This document shows positions 25,671 through 35,149 of a stretch of 64,000 nucleotides of DNA, piece by piece (position 1 is the stretch's first letter; each line of letters begins with the position of its first letter). A program made the position numbers and the translations under genes. The notes beneath the pieces are model-generated. The model saw nothing but the letters and a program-made list of their open reading frames with translations, ran no database searches and was not told the DNA's origin. Source of the stretch: S5-A14a sp050908895 (GTDB taxonomy: Bacteria; Bacillota; Clostridia; Peptostreptococcales; Anaerovoracaceae). Where the stretch lies: the NCBI GenBank assembly GCA_050908895.1, contig CP171222.1, positions 620,001 through 684,000 on the forward strand, written 5' to 3'.

Positions 25671-26513
25671 ATGAATAAAGAGAGCATTAAAAGAGAGATA
25701 ATCAAAGCTGTTTTAGCGGTAAAAGAAAACAATCCTATGGCCGGATCTATTACAAACACGGTTACAATTAATTTTGTTGCCAATGCACAGCTGGCTGTAG
25801 GTGGATCGGCAGCAATGGTGTATTTACCGGATGAAGGCGAAGTTTTGGCTAAAGCAGGAGGTGCAACGTATATTAATGTTGGGACTCTATTTCCAATTTA
25901 TGAAGAAACCTTGCCTCGTACAGCAAAGGCATTACACGAAAGTGAGAAACCTTGGGTTCTTGATCCGGTAGCAATAGGCATAGGATCCCTTCGAACCAAA
26001 CTTCTACAAAGTTTTAAAGAATATAAGCCGACTGTAATCAGGGGAAATGCATCAGAAATCATTGCTTTAGCCGGTCTTTGGGAGCTTGAAGGTGGCAGCG
26101 GTAATTCTAATGTTCGCGGCGTAGATACCACAGATTCTGTTGATGAATCGACATCGGCGGCCTTGTTTTTAGCTAGATGGACGGGGGGAGCAGTAGCTGT
26201 ATCAGGGGAGATAGACCTTATTACAGACGGCTATTTTGTTGCCTACTCCCATGGAGGATCTCATTTTATGGAAAAAATCACAGGAGCGGGTTGTTCTCTC
26301 GGGGGAGTAGCGGCAGTTTACTCATGTGTCTCATCACCTTTCGTGGCTGCTTTAACCGCGGCATCTGTCTACAATTTAGCAGGAGCAAGAGCTGAAAAAC
26401 AAGTGGACGGACCAGGAAGTTTTCAGGTTAAGTTCTTGGATGAGCTATATAAGTCAAGTGCTGAGGAAATAGCGGAGAATTATTTTGAACTTGTTGATAT
26501 TAGAGAGGAATAG
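25671..26513 (+). CDS. thiM: Hydroxyethylthiazole kinase
   Basis: A 280-residue ribokinase-fold enzyme that phosphorylates salvaged hydroxyethylthiazole. Conserved parts are NPMAGSITNTVTINFVANAQ with the substrate site, WVLDPVAIGIGSLRT, IRGNASEIIALAG, VAVSGEIDLITDG and the catalytic-Cys region ITGAGCSLGGVAAVY. The ATG has AGAAAGGA before it. It opens the thiMEDC operon behind the TPP riboswitch. The presence of salvage, and the absence here of thiG/thiS/thiH, points to reliance on external thiazole. Confidence 0.95.
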   Translation: MNKESIKREIIKAVLAVKENNPMAGSITNTVTINFVANAQLAVGGSAAMVYLPDEGEVLAKAGGATYINVGTLFPIYEETLPRTAKALHESEKPWVLDPVAIGIGSLRTKLLQSFKEYKPTVIRGNASEIIALAGLWELEGGSGNSNVRGVDTTDSVDESTSAALFLARWTGGAVAVSGEIDLITDGYFVAYSHGGSHFMEKITGAGCSLGGVAAVYSCVSSPFVAALTAASVYNLAGARAEKQVDGPGSFQVKFLDELYKSSAEEIAENYFELVDIREE

Positions 26514-26516
26514 ATT

Positions 26517-27221
26517 ATGAGAAAGAATTTGGATATTTCTGCATATCTTGTTATTGGACCTGAAAATACTCTGGGTAGACCGGTGGATGAAATTGTGAGG
26601 GCAGCTATAGAGGGAGGGTTTACATGCATTCAAATTCGATCAAAGGTAGCATCGGCTCGTCAGTTGATCGCAATGACAGGAGAAGCAGCAAAGGTAATAG
26701 AAGAAATTGGTAAAGCTAATGAGGTAACTTTGGTTGTGGATGATAGATTAGATGTGGTTTTGGCAGCAAGAGCGGAAGGAATTAAAGTTGACGGAATCCA
26801 TGTGGGACAAAGTGATATTCCCGTTAGTATTTGCAGAAAATATTTGGGAGAAGATGCAATCATAGGACTGTCGGCAAGAACTGATGAGTTAATTGAATAT
26901 GTTAAAAATGTGGATACTGCAGAAATTGATTATTTTGGAGCAGGTCCACTTCACAAGACTGAAACAAAACCGGATTGTGGTTTAAGCAGCGATGGTGTTG
27001 TAATAACTAGAAGTTTAGATGAGCTTAGAGAATTGGCAGAAATTAGTCCTGTACCTGTAGTTGTAGGGGGTGGGGTGAAACTGAAAGACATACCTGATAT
27101 GGCCGAAACTGGAATAGATGGATTTTTTGTTGTTACTGCTGTATCAGAGGCAGAAGATCCTAGAGAAGCTGCAAAGAAACTGGTAGAAGCATGGCATGAC
27201 AGGGTTAAGAGCAAGTGCTAG
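26517..27221 (+). CDS. thiE: Thiamine-phosphate synthase
   Basis: A 234-residue TIM-barrel enzyme that joins HMP-pyrophosphate and thiazole phosphate. Motifs are FTCIQIRSK (for pyrophosphate), LVVDDRLDVVLAA, GIHVGQSDIPV, IIGLSARTDE, DYFGAGPLHKTETKPD and VVVGGGVKLKDIPDM. It is three bases after thiM and slightly longer than the usual 210-220 residues at both ends. In place of the common Ser in the G-x-S motif, LSARTDE keeps Ser. Confidence 0.94.
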   Translation: MRKNLDISAYLVIGPENTLGRPVDEIVRAAIEGGFTCIQIRSKVASARQLIAMTGEAAKVIEEIGKANEVTLVVDDRLDVVLAARAEGIKVDGIHVGQSDIPVSICRKYLGEDAIIGLSARTDELIEYVKNVDTAEIDYFGAGPLHKTETKPDCGLSSDGVVITRSLDELRELAEISPVPVVVGGGVKLKDIPDMAETGIDGFFVVTAVSEAEDPREAAKKLVEAWHDRVKSKC

Positions 27222-27244
27222 GGCGGAATCCTATGGAGAATTCT

Positions 27245-28051
27245 ATGAAAACGGTACTGACCATAGCGGGAAGTGATCCCAGTGGTGGCGCAGGAATTCA
27301 GGCGGATATTAAGACTATGACGGGCTTTGGGGTGTATTCCATGAGCATAATAACTGCTTTGACAGCACAAAATACCTTAGGTGTTCAAGAGATTTTTTCG
27401 ATTCCGGGAGGCTTTTTTGTAAATCAACTTGAGTCGGTACTTTCAGATATCGTACCGGATGCAGTAAAAATTGGAATGATACCTACATCCGAGCATGCTC
27501 GGATGATTTCGGAAGCGATAGATAAGTATTGTCTTAAAAATATTGTAATTGATCCTGTTATGGTCTCAACAAGTGGGAAAACTTTGGTGGAGGATGACAC
27601 CATTATGACGGCCAGGGAATGTCTTTTCTCGAAAGCTATTTTGTTGACGCCTAATATTTCTGAGGCGGAAGTTTTGTCTGATATGCAGATATTATGCGAT
27701 GATGATTGTAGAAAAAATACCGAAACCTCAGCCCGGCGAATTGGAAAGGAGTTAGGTTGTAGTGTTCTGGTTAAGGGAGGTCATAGATCCTGTGATTCCA
27801 GTGATCTCTTGTATAACTATGGTAAGGATAGTCAGTTTACTTGGTTTGAAGAAAAGAAGATTGAGAGCAGTAATAATCATGGAACCGGATGTACTCTGTC
27901 TAGCGGTATAGCATCTTGCCTTGCCAAAGGTATATCTATAGAGGAGTCGGTAAGATTGGCTAAGAATTTTATAACCGGTGCACTGGATGATAAATTGGAT
28001 ATTGGTAAGGGGAACGGTCCTATTAATCACATGTGGAGAAATCGGATTTAA
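27245..28051 (+). CDS. thiD: HMP/HMP-phosphate kinase
   Basis: A 268-residue kinase that phosphorylates hydroxymethylpyrimidine twice. The N-terminus MKTVLTIAGSDPSGGAGIQA is canonical, followed by GVYSMSIITALTAQNT, VKIGMIPT, IDPVMVSTSGKTLV, LTPNISEAEVLS and the catalytic NNHGTGCTLSSGIASCLAKG. The ATG at 27245 is preferred because GGAG lies 6 bases upstream and it matches the family start; ATG 27233 and GTG 27215 are in-frame alternatives. It begins just after thiE. Confidence 0.94.
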   Translation: MKTVLTIAGSDPSGGAGIQADIKTMTGFGVYSMSIITALTAQNTLGVQEIFSIPGGFFVNQLESVLSDIVPDAVKIGMIPTSEHARMISEAIDKYCLKNIVIDPVMVSTSGKTLVEDDTIMTARECLFSKAILLTPNISEAEVLSDMQILCDDDCRKNTETSARRIGKELGCSVLVKGGHRSCDSSDLLYNYGKDSQFTWFEEKKIESSNNHGTGCTLSSGIASCLAKGISIEESVRLAKNFITGALDDKLDIGKGNGPINHMWRNRI

Positions 28052-28122
28052 TCTAGTTTAGTGGAAAGTGGAGTAGACTTTATAATAATTAAGATGGATA
28101 AAAAGTAAAAAGTGAGGGCGTA

Positions 28123-29430
28123 ATGAATAGAAAATATAAAACACAAATGGAAGCTGCCAGAAAAGGCATAGTAACTCAAGAACTTAAACGAGTAGCAGAA
28201 AAGGAACTTATGTCACCCGGGGAACTTCTGCCTCTTGTGGCATCAGGAAGAGTTGTGATTTGTGCAAATATAAATCACAAGTCTCTTGATCCCGAAGGGG
28301 TGGGATCAATGCTTAAGACTAAAATAAATGTTAATTTGGGGGTTTCAAGAGACTGCAAAGATTATGATGTAGAAATGTCAAAAGTCATGGAAGCTGTGAG
28401 ATTGGGAGCACATTCAATAATGGATTTATCCTCTCACGGCAATACGATTCCTTTTAGACGCAAGTTGACATCAGAATGTCCTGCAATGATTGGAACGGTT
28501 CCTGTTTATGATTCTGTAATTCATTACCAAAGAGATTTAAGTACTTTAACAGCAAAAGATTTTCTTGATGTGATCCGTCTACATGCTGAGGATGGAGTGG
28601 ATTTTGTAACGTTGCATTGTGGTATTGCAAGAAAAACTATTGAGCAGATTAAAAAGCATAAAAGAAAAACAAATATTGTATCTAGAGGAGGATCTCTTGT
28701 ATTTGCTTGGATGTCTATGACCGGAGAAGAAAATCCTTTCTATGAATACTACGATGAAATACTGGAGATATGCCGAGAACATGATGTCACAATTTCTCTT
28801 GGAGATGCTTGTAGATCGGGATGCCTTGCGGATTCATCAGATGTATGTCAGATTGAGGAACTTGTGAGACTTGGAGAACTTACTAAGAGAGCTTGGGAAA
28901 GGGATGTTCAGGTAATTGTAGAAGGTCCGGGACATATGTCAATAGATCAGATTGCCGCTAACATGAAAATTCAAGAAACAATCTGTAATGGGGCACCTTT
29001 TTATGTTTTAGGCCCTATTGTGACTGACATAGCACCAGGCTATGATCATATAACCGCTGCAATTGGTGGAGCCGTTGCTGCATCAAGTGGAGCAGCTTTT
29101 CTGTGCTATGTAACACCGGCAGAACATTTAGCTCTTCCTAATCTGGAAGATGTCAAGCAGGGAATAATAGCTACTAAGATTGCAGCACACGCAGCAGATA
29201 TTGCTAAAGGAGTGAGAGATGCTAGAGAAATAGATGATAGAATGTCTGATGCAAGAAAGCATTTTGATTGGGAGACTCAGTGGGAATGTGCGATTGACCC
29301 TGAAACCGCAAAAACTATCAGGGCAGGGAGAAAACCTGAATATGATGATAGCTGCTCCATGTGTGGTAAGTTTTGTGCTATCAGAAGCATGAACAAAGCT
29401 CTTGCCGGAGAGCATATAGATATTTTGTAA
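28123..29430 (+). CDS. thiC: Phosphomethylpyrimidine synthase
   Basis: A 435-residue radical-SAM enzyme that converts aminoimidazole ribotide to HMP phosphate. Characteristic segments are ANINHKSLDPEGVGSMLKTK, VNLGVSRDCKDYDVEM, SIMDLSSHGNTIPFRR, VEGPGHMSIDQIAANM, VTDIAPGYDHITAAIGGA and the C-terminal cluster CSMCGKFCA, which binds the 4Fe-4S. It lacks the extra N-terminal domain of proteobacterial ThiC. An AGTGAGGG site lies before the ATG. With thiE and thiD it gives the pyrimidine half of thiamine de novo. Confidence 0.96.
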   Translation: MNRKYKTQMEAARKGIVTQELKRVAEKELMSPGELLPLVASGRVVICANINHKSLDPEGVGSMLKTKINVNLGVSRDCKDYDVEMSKVMEAVRLGAHSIMDLSSHGNTIPFRRKLTSECPAMIGTVPVYDSVIHYQRDLSTLTAKDFLDVIRLHAEDGVDFVTLHCGIARKTIEQIKKHKRKTNIVSRGGSLVFAWMSMTGEENPFYEYYDEILEICREHDVTISLGDACRSGCLADSSDVCQIEELVRLGELTKRAWERDVQVIVEGPGHMSIDQIAANMKIQETICNGAPFYVLGPIVTDIAPGYDHITAAIGGAVAASSGAAFLCYVTPAEHLALPNLEDVKQGIIATKIAAHAADIAKGVRDAREIDDRMSDARKHFDWETQWECAIDPETAKTIRAGRKPEYDDSCSMCGKFCAIRSMNKALAGEHIDIL

Positions 29431-29451
29431 TTAAATATATAGGCTGCTTTT

Positions 29452-29488
29452 AACCATATGGGTGGGGAACTTCTCGTATGGTTTTTTG
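29452..29488 (+). terminator. Terminator of the thiamine operon
   Basis: AACCATATG (29452-29460) pairs with CGTATGGTT (29475-29483; 8 of 9), followed by T residues, 22 bases after the thiC stop. Confidence 0.75.
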
Positions 29489-29612
29489 ATGGAGAAATCC
29501 TTTTTTTGATGCAATCTTGATTTGGAATTGAGATTTTTGAAGTGTAGCAGCCTTGAAAAATACGTGGTTTTATTATATAATATTTTGGAATAATTCTAAG
29601 TGAGGAACGATT

Positions 29613-30194
29613 ATGAATATCTTTGGTAAAATAGGTAAATTTATAGTTAAAAACCAGGAAATTTTGCAGCAGGCTGCGATAATTGTGGCTGTGCTGATAG
29701 CTGTTTTGTTAATGGTTTACATGTACAGAAAATATAGAAAGATACAACTTGAAAAAAGTAAAGCTATGAGCAAGATTGAAGGTATTCTTGAAGATATTAA
29801 CGTGAATATAGCACAGCTTCGAAAACAAGGTGACTTTATATACATAGATAATTCTACGAAGAAAAATCATGAACAAGAGGCCTTAGAAGAGGCAATGGTA
29901 ATGGCTAAATCAGATCGTGCTGACCGATTGGAGAAGTTAGGAAATGAAAAGACGGGGTCTTCAAAATGTCTTAGCAGATTTCCATCAGAAATCGATTTGG
30001 AAGCTAAAGCAGCTACAGTCAGAGAATCTATGATAGATAAGATTTTATCAGCTTCAGAGGAAGCTGCTGACAGATTGGCAGATAAATCAAGCGATGCTAG
30101 AAACCCACGTCATTTCATGTCAAGAAACGATGGAGTGGATAAGCATGGCAGAGCATATAATTTAGAAGAGCTAGAGAGGCAAATCAGGGATTAG
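29613..30194 (+). CDS. Small membrane-anchored protein, unidentified
   Basis: 193 residues. A short N-terminus is followed by one membrane helix at about residues 21-41 (QQAAIIVAVLIAVLLMVYMY) and a basic stop. The rest is hydrophilic, rich in Glu, Lys, Ala and Arg, and likely helical (KAMSKIEGILEDINVNIAQL), with coiled-coil potential. I know no family for it. It is 12 bases before the zinc-ribbon protein and is probably part of one unit with it and the UPF0182 protein. A role as membrane scaffold is only a guess. Confidence 0.6.
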   Translation: MNIFGKIGKFIVKNQEILQQAAIIVAVLIAVLLMVYMYRKYRKIQLEKSKAMSKIEGILEDINVNIAQLRKQGDFIYIDNSTKKNHEQEALEEAMVMAKSDRADRLEKLGNEKTGSSKCLSRFPSEIDLEAKAATVRESMIDKILSASEEAADRLADKSSDARNPRHFMSRNDGVDKHGRAYNLEELERQIRD

Positions 30195-30206
30195 AAAGGT
30201 GACAAG

Positions 30207-32228
30207 ATGTTTTGTAAAGAATGTGGGAAATCAATAAGCGATGATTCAAAATTTTGCAGTTTTTGTGGAAGCAAGGTAAGTCCTCTAAATGCAAATGACA
30301 ATAATGTTTCTGATGATAGGATTAAGTCTTCATCCCAGAGTAGCTTTCATAACACTCAGGTTCAAGATAGTGACCATAGTTATGTATCTATGAGTAATGC
30401 AGCCGGCTCAGATAAGTCAAGAGATAATTCCGGCAGTGGAGAGTCAACCTTTGCCGAGGTTAATTTAAAGAGGACAGCCCATTTTAATTGGGATTTAGCC
30501 GGTTTTCCATCTGATGATTCCAAAGCTGATAGGAAAGTACGAATGGAATGGGGAGATGTATTGTCCTCTGACAATAATAAGAAAAATAAGAGGAAATCTT
30601 CAATTTCAAGAGATGTAAAATTTGAAAATCCTTTGGAGAATTTGTCTAGTGACGGAATTAATGATTATACATCTGATAATCAAGAAGAAAATGAAAAAAG
30701 TTTACAGGAGTTTATATTTGGAAATAGGGACGATGAATCTTCAAAGGAAGATAGTGCAGATTCGCTTACGGTAAATAAGTTCTATACTTTTAACAAGAAG
30801 AACGAAGAATTTCAGCGGTTATTGGATAAAGAATATGAGAAATTAAAAGAAGAATCAGCATATGATATTTCTGATTCTGAGGATGAGACGGAATATGATG
30901 ATTCAGAATCTTATGAAGATGATTACGAAAATTTAGAATATTCAAGAAATGATGAACTTGAAGAACCTGACATGAAAGATGATGAAAATGACGAAGAAAA
31001 TGAATATGGTGAAGGTAATCAAGCTGAAGAGATAGCTGAAGCAAATAAGTATAAATCAAACGTTAGTGATTGGATAGGAACATCCGGTTTCAAAATAGGG
31101 GTTATTGACTCTGAATCAGATCAAGAAGTATCCAGCCCAAACTTTCAAGAAGATAATTCATCGGGAAACCATTCTACTCCCAGTAATGAAGATAGGAAGA
31201 CCGAAGAGACGACAGACGGTTTGGAAGTGGTGGGAGTTGTGCAACCGGAGCAAGGAATGCCATCAGTCTTACCGGAGGGAGGTGTCCTTGAGATTCCAGA
31301 ATCGGAAGAGTTGTCTAGCTCTGAAGAACTCTCCCATGACGGGAAATCTGCAGAGGAAAGAAAACAGCCAAGAAGAGGAAGGGCTGACAATAGAGCTAAG
31401 ACCAAATTTGACTTCCAAGCGATTTTTGATGACGAATATGGCAATAGCGATAATAGTATTAGGAAGACATTACAAGCAGGTAAAAAAAGCAAGAAAAAAC
31501 CAAAGAAAAAGGCAGGCAAGATAGCAGTTCCTGAAAACATGTATGAAAAATCCGCAGATGATGAGTCTTTTGTTTCAGAAAATATAAATGACGGTCATGG
31601 AGGAAATAAAAAATCCAAGGCTCTTGCAGTTTTAGGGGTAATATTCTATTTAATACTTACCATAGTAATTGTAATTTTAGGTATAAAGCTTGTAGCACCT
31701 GAGAGCACCTTGGCACATAAAATAGATTTGACTTATGACAAGATAACTAGCTATATTTCCAAAAATAAAGGAAATACCTATAAGCATGAAGAATATAAAA
31801 CCATTGATGACTGGATTGAAGAGGCAAAGCCGGCCAATCAGAACATTGCTAATGTAAAGTCTGACGAGACTTTAAAGGTGGATATTACTAATAAAGAATT
31901 TAACAATGTAGATCTAAGTAGACCATTTTCCGACAGCATTTGGTATACATCTGAAGATGGTAGAAATGTTTATTATGGTGGTGCTGTTGTTAGAGCCGTT
32001 GTGGCTCATTATTCAGATGCTAACTCTGTTGAAGGCGGCATCGCTGGAAAGAAAATAGAAACATTGAGAATTGGAGAAATTCGAACCGGTGAATTTGGAT
32101 TTTTCGTTAAGGTTGGTATCAACAATCCTGATGATAAGATTGAACGGACTCTTTACATAGAGCCACAAGGTAATGTTTTAAAAGTTATCAATGCAATTTC
32201 TGACAAGACAGACGAGAATACGAGGTAA
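30207..32228 (+). CDS. Zinc-ribbon membrane protein with long acidic linker
   Basis: 673 residues. A zinc ribbon opens the protein (MFCKECGKSISDDSKFCSFC; Cys3, 6, 17, 20). Some 430 residues of low-complexity, very acidic sequence follow (runs of D, E, S and N). A basic KKSKKKPKKKAGK patch, a single membrane helix at about 471-493 and an outside domain of about 180 residues complete it. The outer part contains NKEFNNVDLSRPFSDSIWYT and VRAVVAHYSD. Such zinc-ribbon/TM proteins occur in Firmicutes without known function. It overlaps nothing but lies four bases before the UPF0182 gene and is probably coupled to it. Confidence 0.7.
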   Translation: MFCKECGKSISDDSKFCSFCGSKVSPLNANDNNVSDDRIKSSSQSSFHNTQVQDSDHSYVSMSNAAGSDKSRDNSGSGESTFAEVNLKRTAHFNWDLAGFPSDDSKADRKVRMEWGDVLSSDNNKKNKRKSSISRDVKFENPLENLSSDGINDYTSDNQEENEKSLQEFIFGNRDDESSKEDSADSLTVNKFYTFNKKNEEFQRLLDKEYEKLKEESAYDISDSEDETEYDDSESYEDDYENLEYSRNDELEEPDMKDDENDEENEYGEGNQAEEIAEANKYKSNVSDWIGTSGFKIGVIDSESDQEVSSPNFQEDNSSGNHSTPSNEDRKTEETTDGLEVVGVVQPEQGMPSVLPEGGVLEIPESEELSSSEELSHDGKSAEERKQPRRGRADNRAKTKFDFQAIFDDEYGNSDNSIRKTLQAGKKSKKKPKKKAGKIAVPENMYEKSADDESFVSENINDGHGGNKKSKALAVLGVIFYLILTIVIVILGIKLVAPESTLAHKIDLTYDKITSYISKNKGNTYKHEEYKTIDDWIEEAKPANQNIANVKSDETLKVDITNKEFNNVDLSRPFSDSIWYTSEDGRNVYYGGAVVRAVVAHYSDANSVEGGIAGKKIETLRIGEIRTGEFGFFVKVGINNPDDKIERTLYIEPQGNVLKVINAISDKTDENTR

Positions 32229-32232
32229 AATA

Positions 32233-35133
32233 ATGACTAATGAAACTAGAAAAAACGTCTTTAAGAAAACAAATTTTAAAAAGTTAAAGCCACTTATCGT
32301 TGTTGCAATTATAGCTGTTCCGCCAATTTTTGGCGGACTTGTGGACTTTATAGCTGACTGGTTGTGGTTTGATGAGCTAGGATATGTGACAGTTTTTTTT
32401 ACAAAGCTTTTCACACAACTTAAGATAGCTATACCAGTATTTATAGTTATAACATTGGTGGTAAATTTCTATTTGCATAAGGTAAAAAAGGGATACTTTA
32501 CAAAAATAGTTTCATCAGAAAATACCGACATGAAGAGGCTCAGTTTATACACTAGCCTCTTATCTGTGATTTTTGGACTAATTGCATCGGCGATTTCAAT
32601 TAAAATTCTTTGGCTTCCAACCTTGAAGTTCATCAGATCTACCGACTTTAAAGTTAAGGATCCGATTTTTGGATTAGATGTATCTTTTTACGTTTTTAAG
32701 CTGGATTTTTTACAGACAATAAATAAGTTCATAATTGCCCTAACGGTTATAATTGTAATTGTAACTATTTTGTACTATCTCATACTCCTAACTATGAGAA
32801 CGCCGGATTTCACCGATGACCCTCAATACATTGAGGACGAATACAGCTATACCTATGTGGACAATAATCCGTTTAAGAATGTTGGCGGTATTGGTGGAGA
32901 AATACTAAGAAAAATATTTGAAACGCCCAAAAGACCTCCTGAGGAAAATTCTCACCGAGATTTTTATGTCAACAAAATAACCGAGATAGCAAAGCATCAG
33001 TTCATGGCTTTAGGCGTATTCTTTTTTATAATGCTTGGAATCGGGTTTTTCTTAAAGCAATTTGATTTGCTTCATACCCACAGAGGTGTAGTCTATGGAG
33101 CAGGATTTACAGATCTTAATGTAACATTATGGGTTTATAGGATTTTAATGGTTGTATCAGCCATAGGAGCACTTGCTGTAATTCCAATGATTCAAAGAAA
33201 GAAATATAAAAAAATATTAATAGTTCCGGCGGTAATGATTGTGATCAGCATCGTTGGAACCGGAGCAGCTACAGCAGTTCAGAATTTTGTTGTTTCCCCC
33301 GACGAGATTAACAAAGAAAGCAGTTACCTTAAGAGAAATATCGAATTTACTCAGTATGCATATGATTTAAATAAAGTGGACGTTAAGCCCTTTGAAGCAG
33401 ATAACAAGCTGGAAGCAGAGGATATTAAAAATAACAATCAGACTATAAGCAATATAAGAATAAATGATTATAAACCTGTGAAGACCTTTTACAATCAAAC
33501 TCAGAGCATTAGACAATACTACACATTCAATGATGTTGATATAGACAGGTACAATATAGATAATGAAATAACGCAGACATATATGTCGGTTAGAGAGCTG
33601 GATGAAGAGAAAATTAATGATACATGGCTTAATAGGCACCTGAAGTACACCCACGGTTATGGAGCTACTTTATCCCGTGTAGATACAGTTACTTCAAGCG
33701 GTCAACCAGCTGTAATGATTAAAAATATCCCACCGGAAACAGATAAGAAAGAGTTAGAAATTAAGAGACCGGAAGTTTACTTTGGAGAACTTTCCAATGA
33801 TTACATCCTTGTTAATACCAAGGAAGATGAATTTGACTATCCAAATGGTAATGAGAATAAATATACCAAATATAAGGGAACGGCTGGAATTAAGTTAAAT
33901 CCACTTAATCGTTTGCTTTTTTCCATAAGAGAAGGCAGCTTGAAATTGCTTGTATCCTCAAATATAAAAAGCGATTCTCGCATAGTAATAAATAGAAACG
34001 TAATGGAACGTATTAAAAAGATAATGCCTTATTTGACTTACGAATCAGATTCCTATGCTGTTAATCTGGATGGACGCTTATATTGGGTATTGGATGCTTA
34101 TACAACTAGTGACCAGTATCCATATTCAGAGCCTTTTGAAAACAAAATAGCTTCGGGTAACTACATAAGAAACTCCGTTAAGGTTGTAGTTGATGCGTAT
34201 AACGGCGAGACTAATTTCTACATAGTAGATAAAAATGATCCTTTGGCAAAGACTTATCAGAAGATTTTCCCAAGTCTCTTTAAAAATATAGAAAAGATGC
34301 CGGAAGACCTTAGGGCACATATGAGATATCCTAATACACTTTTTGATATTCAGAGCAAGGTTTACACCAGATACCACATGAATGACGTTAAGGTGTTTTA
34401 CCAGAAAGAGGACCTTTGGGATATTGCAAAGCAGATTTACGGCACTAGTGAAGTAACCATGGAGCCAAACTATTTTGTTGCGAAACTACCTGGAGAGGAG
34501 AAAGCTGAATTCATCAATACTTTGCCATTTACTCCTAAGGGGAAAAACAATATGACAGCTCTTATGGTTGCTAGAAACGATGGAGACAATTATGGGAAAC
34601 TGGTAGTTTACCAATTCCCTAAGAGCAAAACAGTTTATGGACCAATGCAGATAGAGGCTCAGATTGACCAAAACACGAAAATTTCTCAGGATTTCTCTCT
34701 GTGGAATTCTTCCGGCTCTAAATATAGCAGAGGGAATTTATTTGTAGTGCCAATCGAATCGTCCCTTCTGTATGTTGAGCCGGTTTACCTAGAAGCAAGC
34801 AATTCAGCGATTCCGGAAGTGAAGAGGGTAATCATAGCCTATAATGACAAAATAGCTTATGAACCAACTCTCAAGGAAGCTTTACAATCTTTGTTTGGTG
34901 AACAGGCCGGTGAAGAATATACTCAAGGATCTCCGGATGGAGCAAAGGCTGAAAATGCGTCGCAGGGAAGAGATTCAAAAGATAACAAGGAAAGTATATC
35001 AAGTCTCATAGATAAGGCAAATAAAGCCTTTGAAGATAGTCAGAAGGCTCTTAAAGAAGGGGATTGGAAAGGCTATGGAGATAAGATGGATGAACTGAGT
35101 AAACTACTGCAAGAACTTAATAAAAATAAATAG
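32233..35133 (+). CDS. UPF0182-family large membrane protein
   Basis: About 966 residues. The first 300 or so hold about seven membrane helices, with the family start VAIIAVPPIFGGLVDFIADW and WFDELGYVTVFFTKL. A large extracellular domain follows, with the conserved patches SPDEINKESSYLKRNIEFTQ, NTWLNRHLKYTHGYG-like sequence (DTWLNRHLKYTHGYGATLSR here), YFGELSNDYILV and YVEPVYLEAS. The C-terminus has an acidic, helical tail. The function of UPF0182 is unknown. The ATG at 32233 has GAGGTAA ahead; an earlier ATG at 32191 lies inside the previous gene. Its genes next door suggest an envelope-related complex. Confidence 0.9.
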   Translation: MTNETRKNVFKKTNFKKLKPLIVVAIIAVPPIFGGLVDFIADWLWFDELGYVTVFFTKLFTQLKIAIPVFIVITLVVNFYLHKVKKGYFTKIVSSENTDMKRLSLYTSLLSVIFGLIASAISIKILWLPTLKFIRSTDFKVKDPIFGLDVSFYVFKLDFLQTINKFIIALTVIIVIVTILYYLILLTMRTPDFTDDPQYIEDEYSYTYVDNNPFKNVGGIGGEILRKIFETPKRPPEENSHRDFYVNKITEIAKHQFMALGVFFFIMLGIGFFLKQFDLLHTHRGVVYGAGFTDLNVTLWVYRILMVVSAIGALAVIPMIQRKKYKKILIVPAVMIVISIVGTGAATAVQNFVVSPDEINKESSYLKRNIEFTQYAYDLNKVDVKPFEADNKLEAEDIKNNNQTISNIRINDYKPVKTFYNQTQSIRQYYTFNDVDIDRYNIDNEITQTYMSVRELDEEKINDTWLNRHLKYTHGYGATLSRVDTVTSSGQPAVMIKNIPPETDKKELEIKRPEVYFGELSNDYILVNTKEDEFDYPNGNENKYTKYKGTAGIKLNPLNRLLFSIREGSLKLLVSSNIKSDSRIVINRNVMERIKKIMPYLTYESDSYAVNLDGRLYWVLDAYTTSDQYPYSEPFENKIASGNYIRNSVKVVVDAYNGETNFYIVDKNDPLAKTYQKIFPSLFKNIEKMPEDLRAHMRYPNTLFDIQSKVYTRYHMNDVKVFYQKEDLWDIAKQIYGTSEVTMEPNYFVAKLPGEEKAEFINTLPFTPKGKNNMTALMVARNDGDNYGKLVVYQFPKSKTVYGPMQIEAQIDQNTKISQDFSLWNSSGSKYSRGNLFVVPIESSLLYVEPVYLEASNSAIPEVKRVIIAYNDKIAYEPTLKEALQSLFGEQAGEEYTQGSPDGAKAENASQGRDSKDNKESISSLIDKANKAFEDSQKALKEGDWKGYGDKMDELSKLLQELNKNK

Positions 35134-35149
35134 GATAAAAGAGGATTTT

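Noticed and set aside
31145..31540. Long minus-strand frame opposite the zinc-ribbon gene
   Set aside because: Mirror of the acidic low-complexity region, Ser/Leu-rich, with no ribosome binding site.
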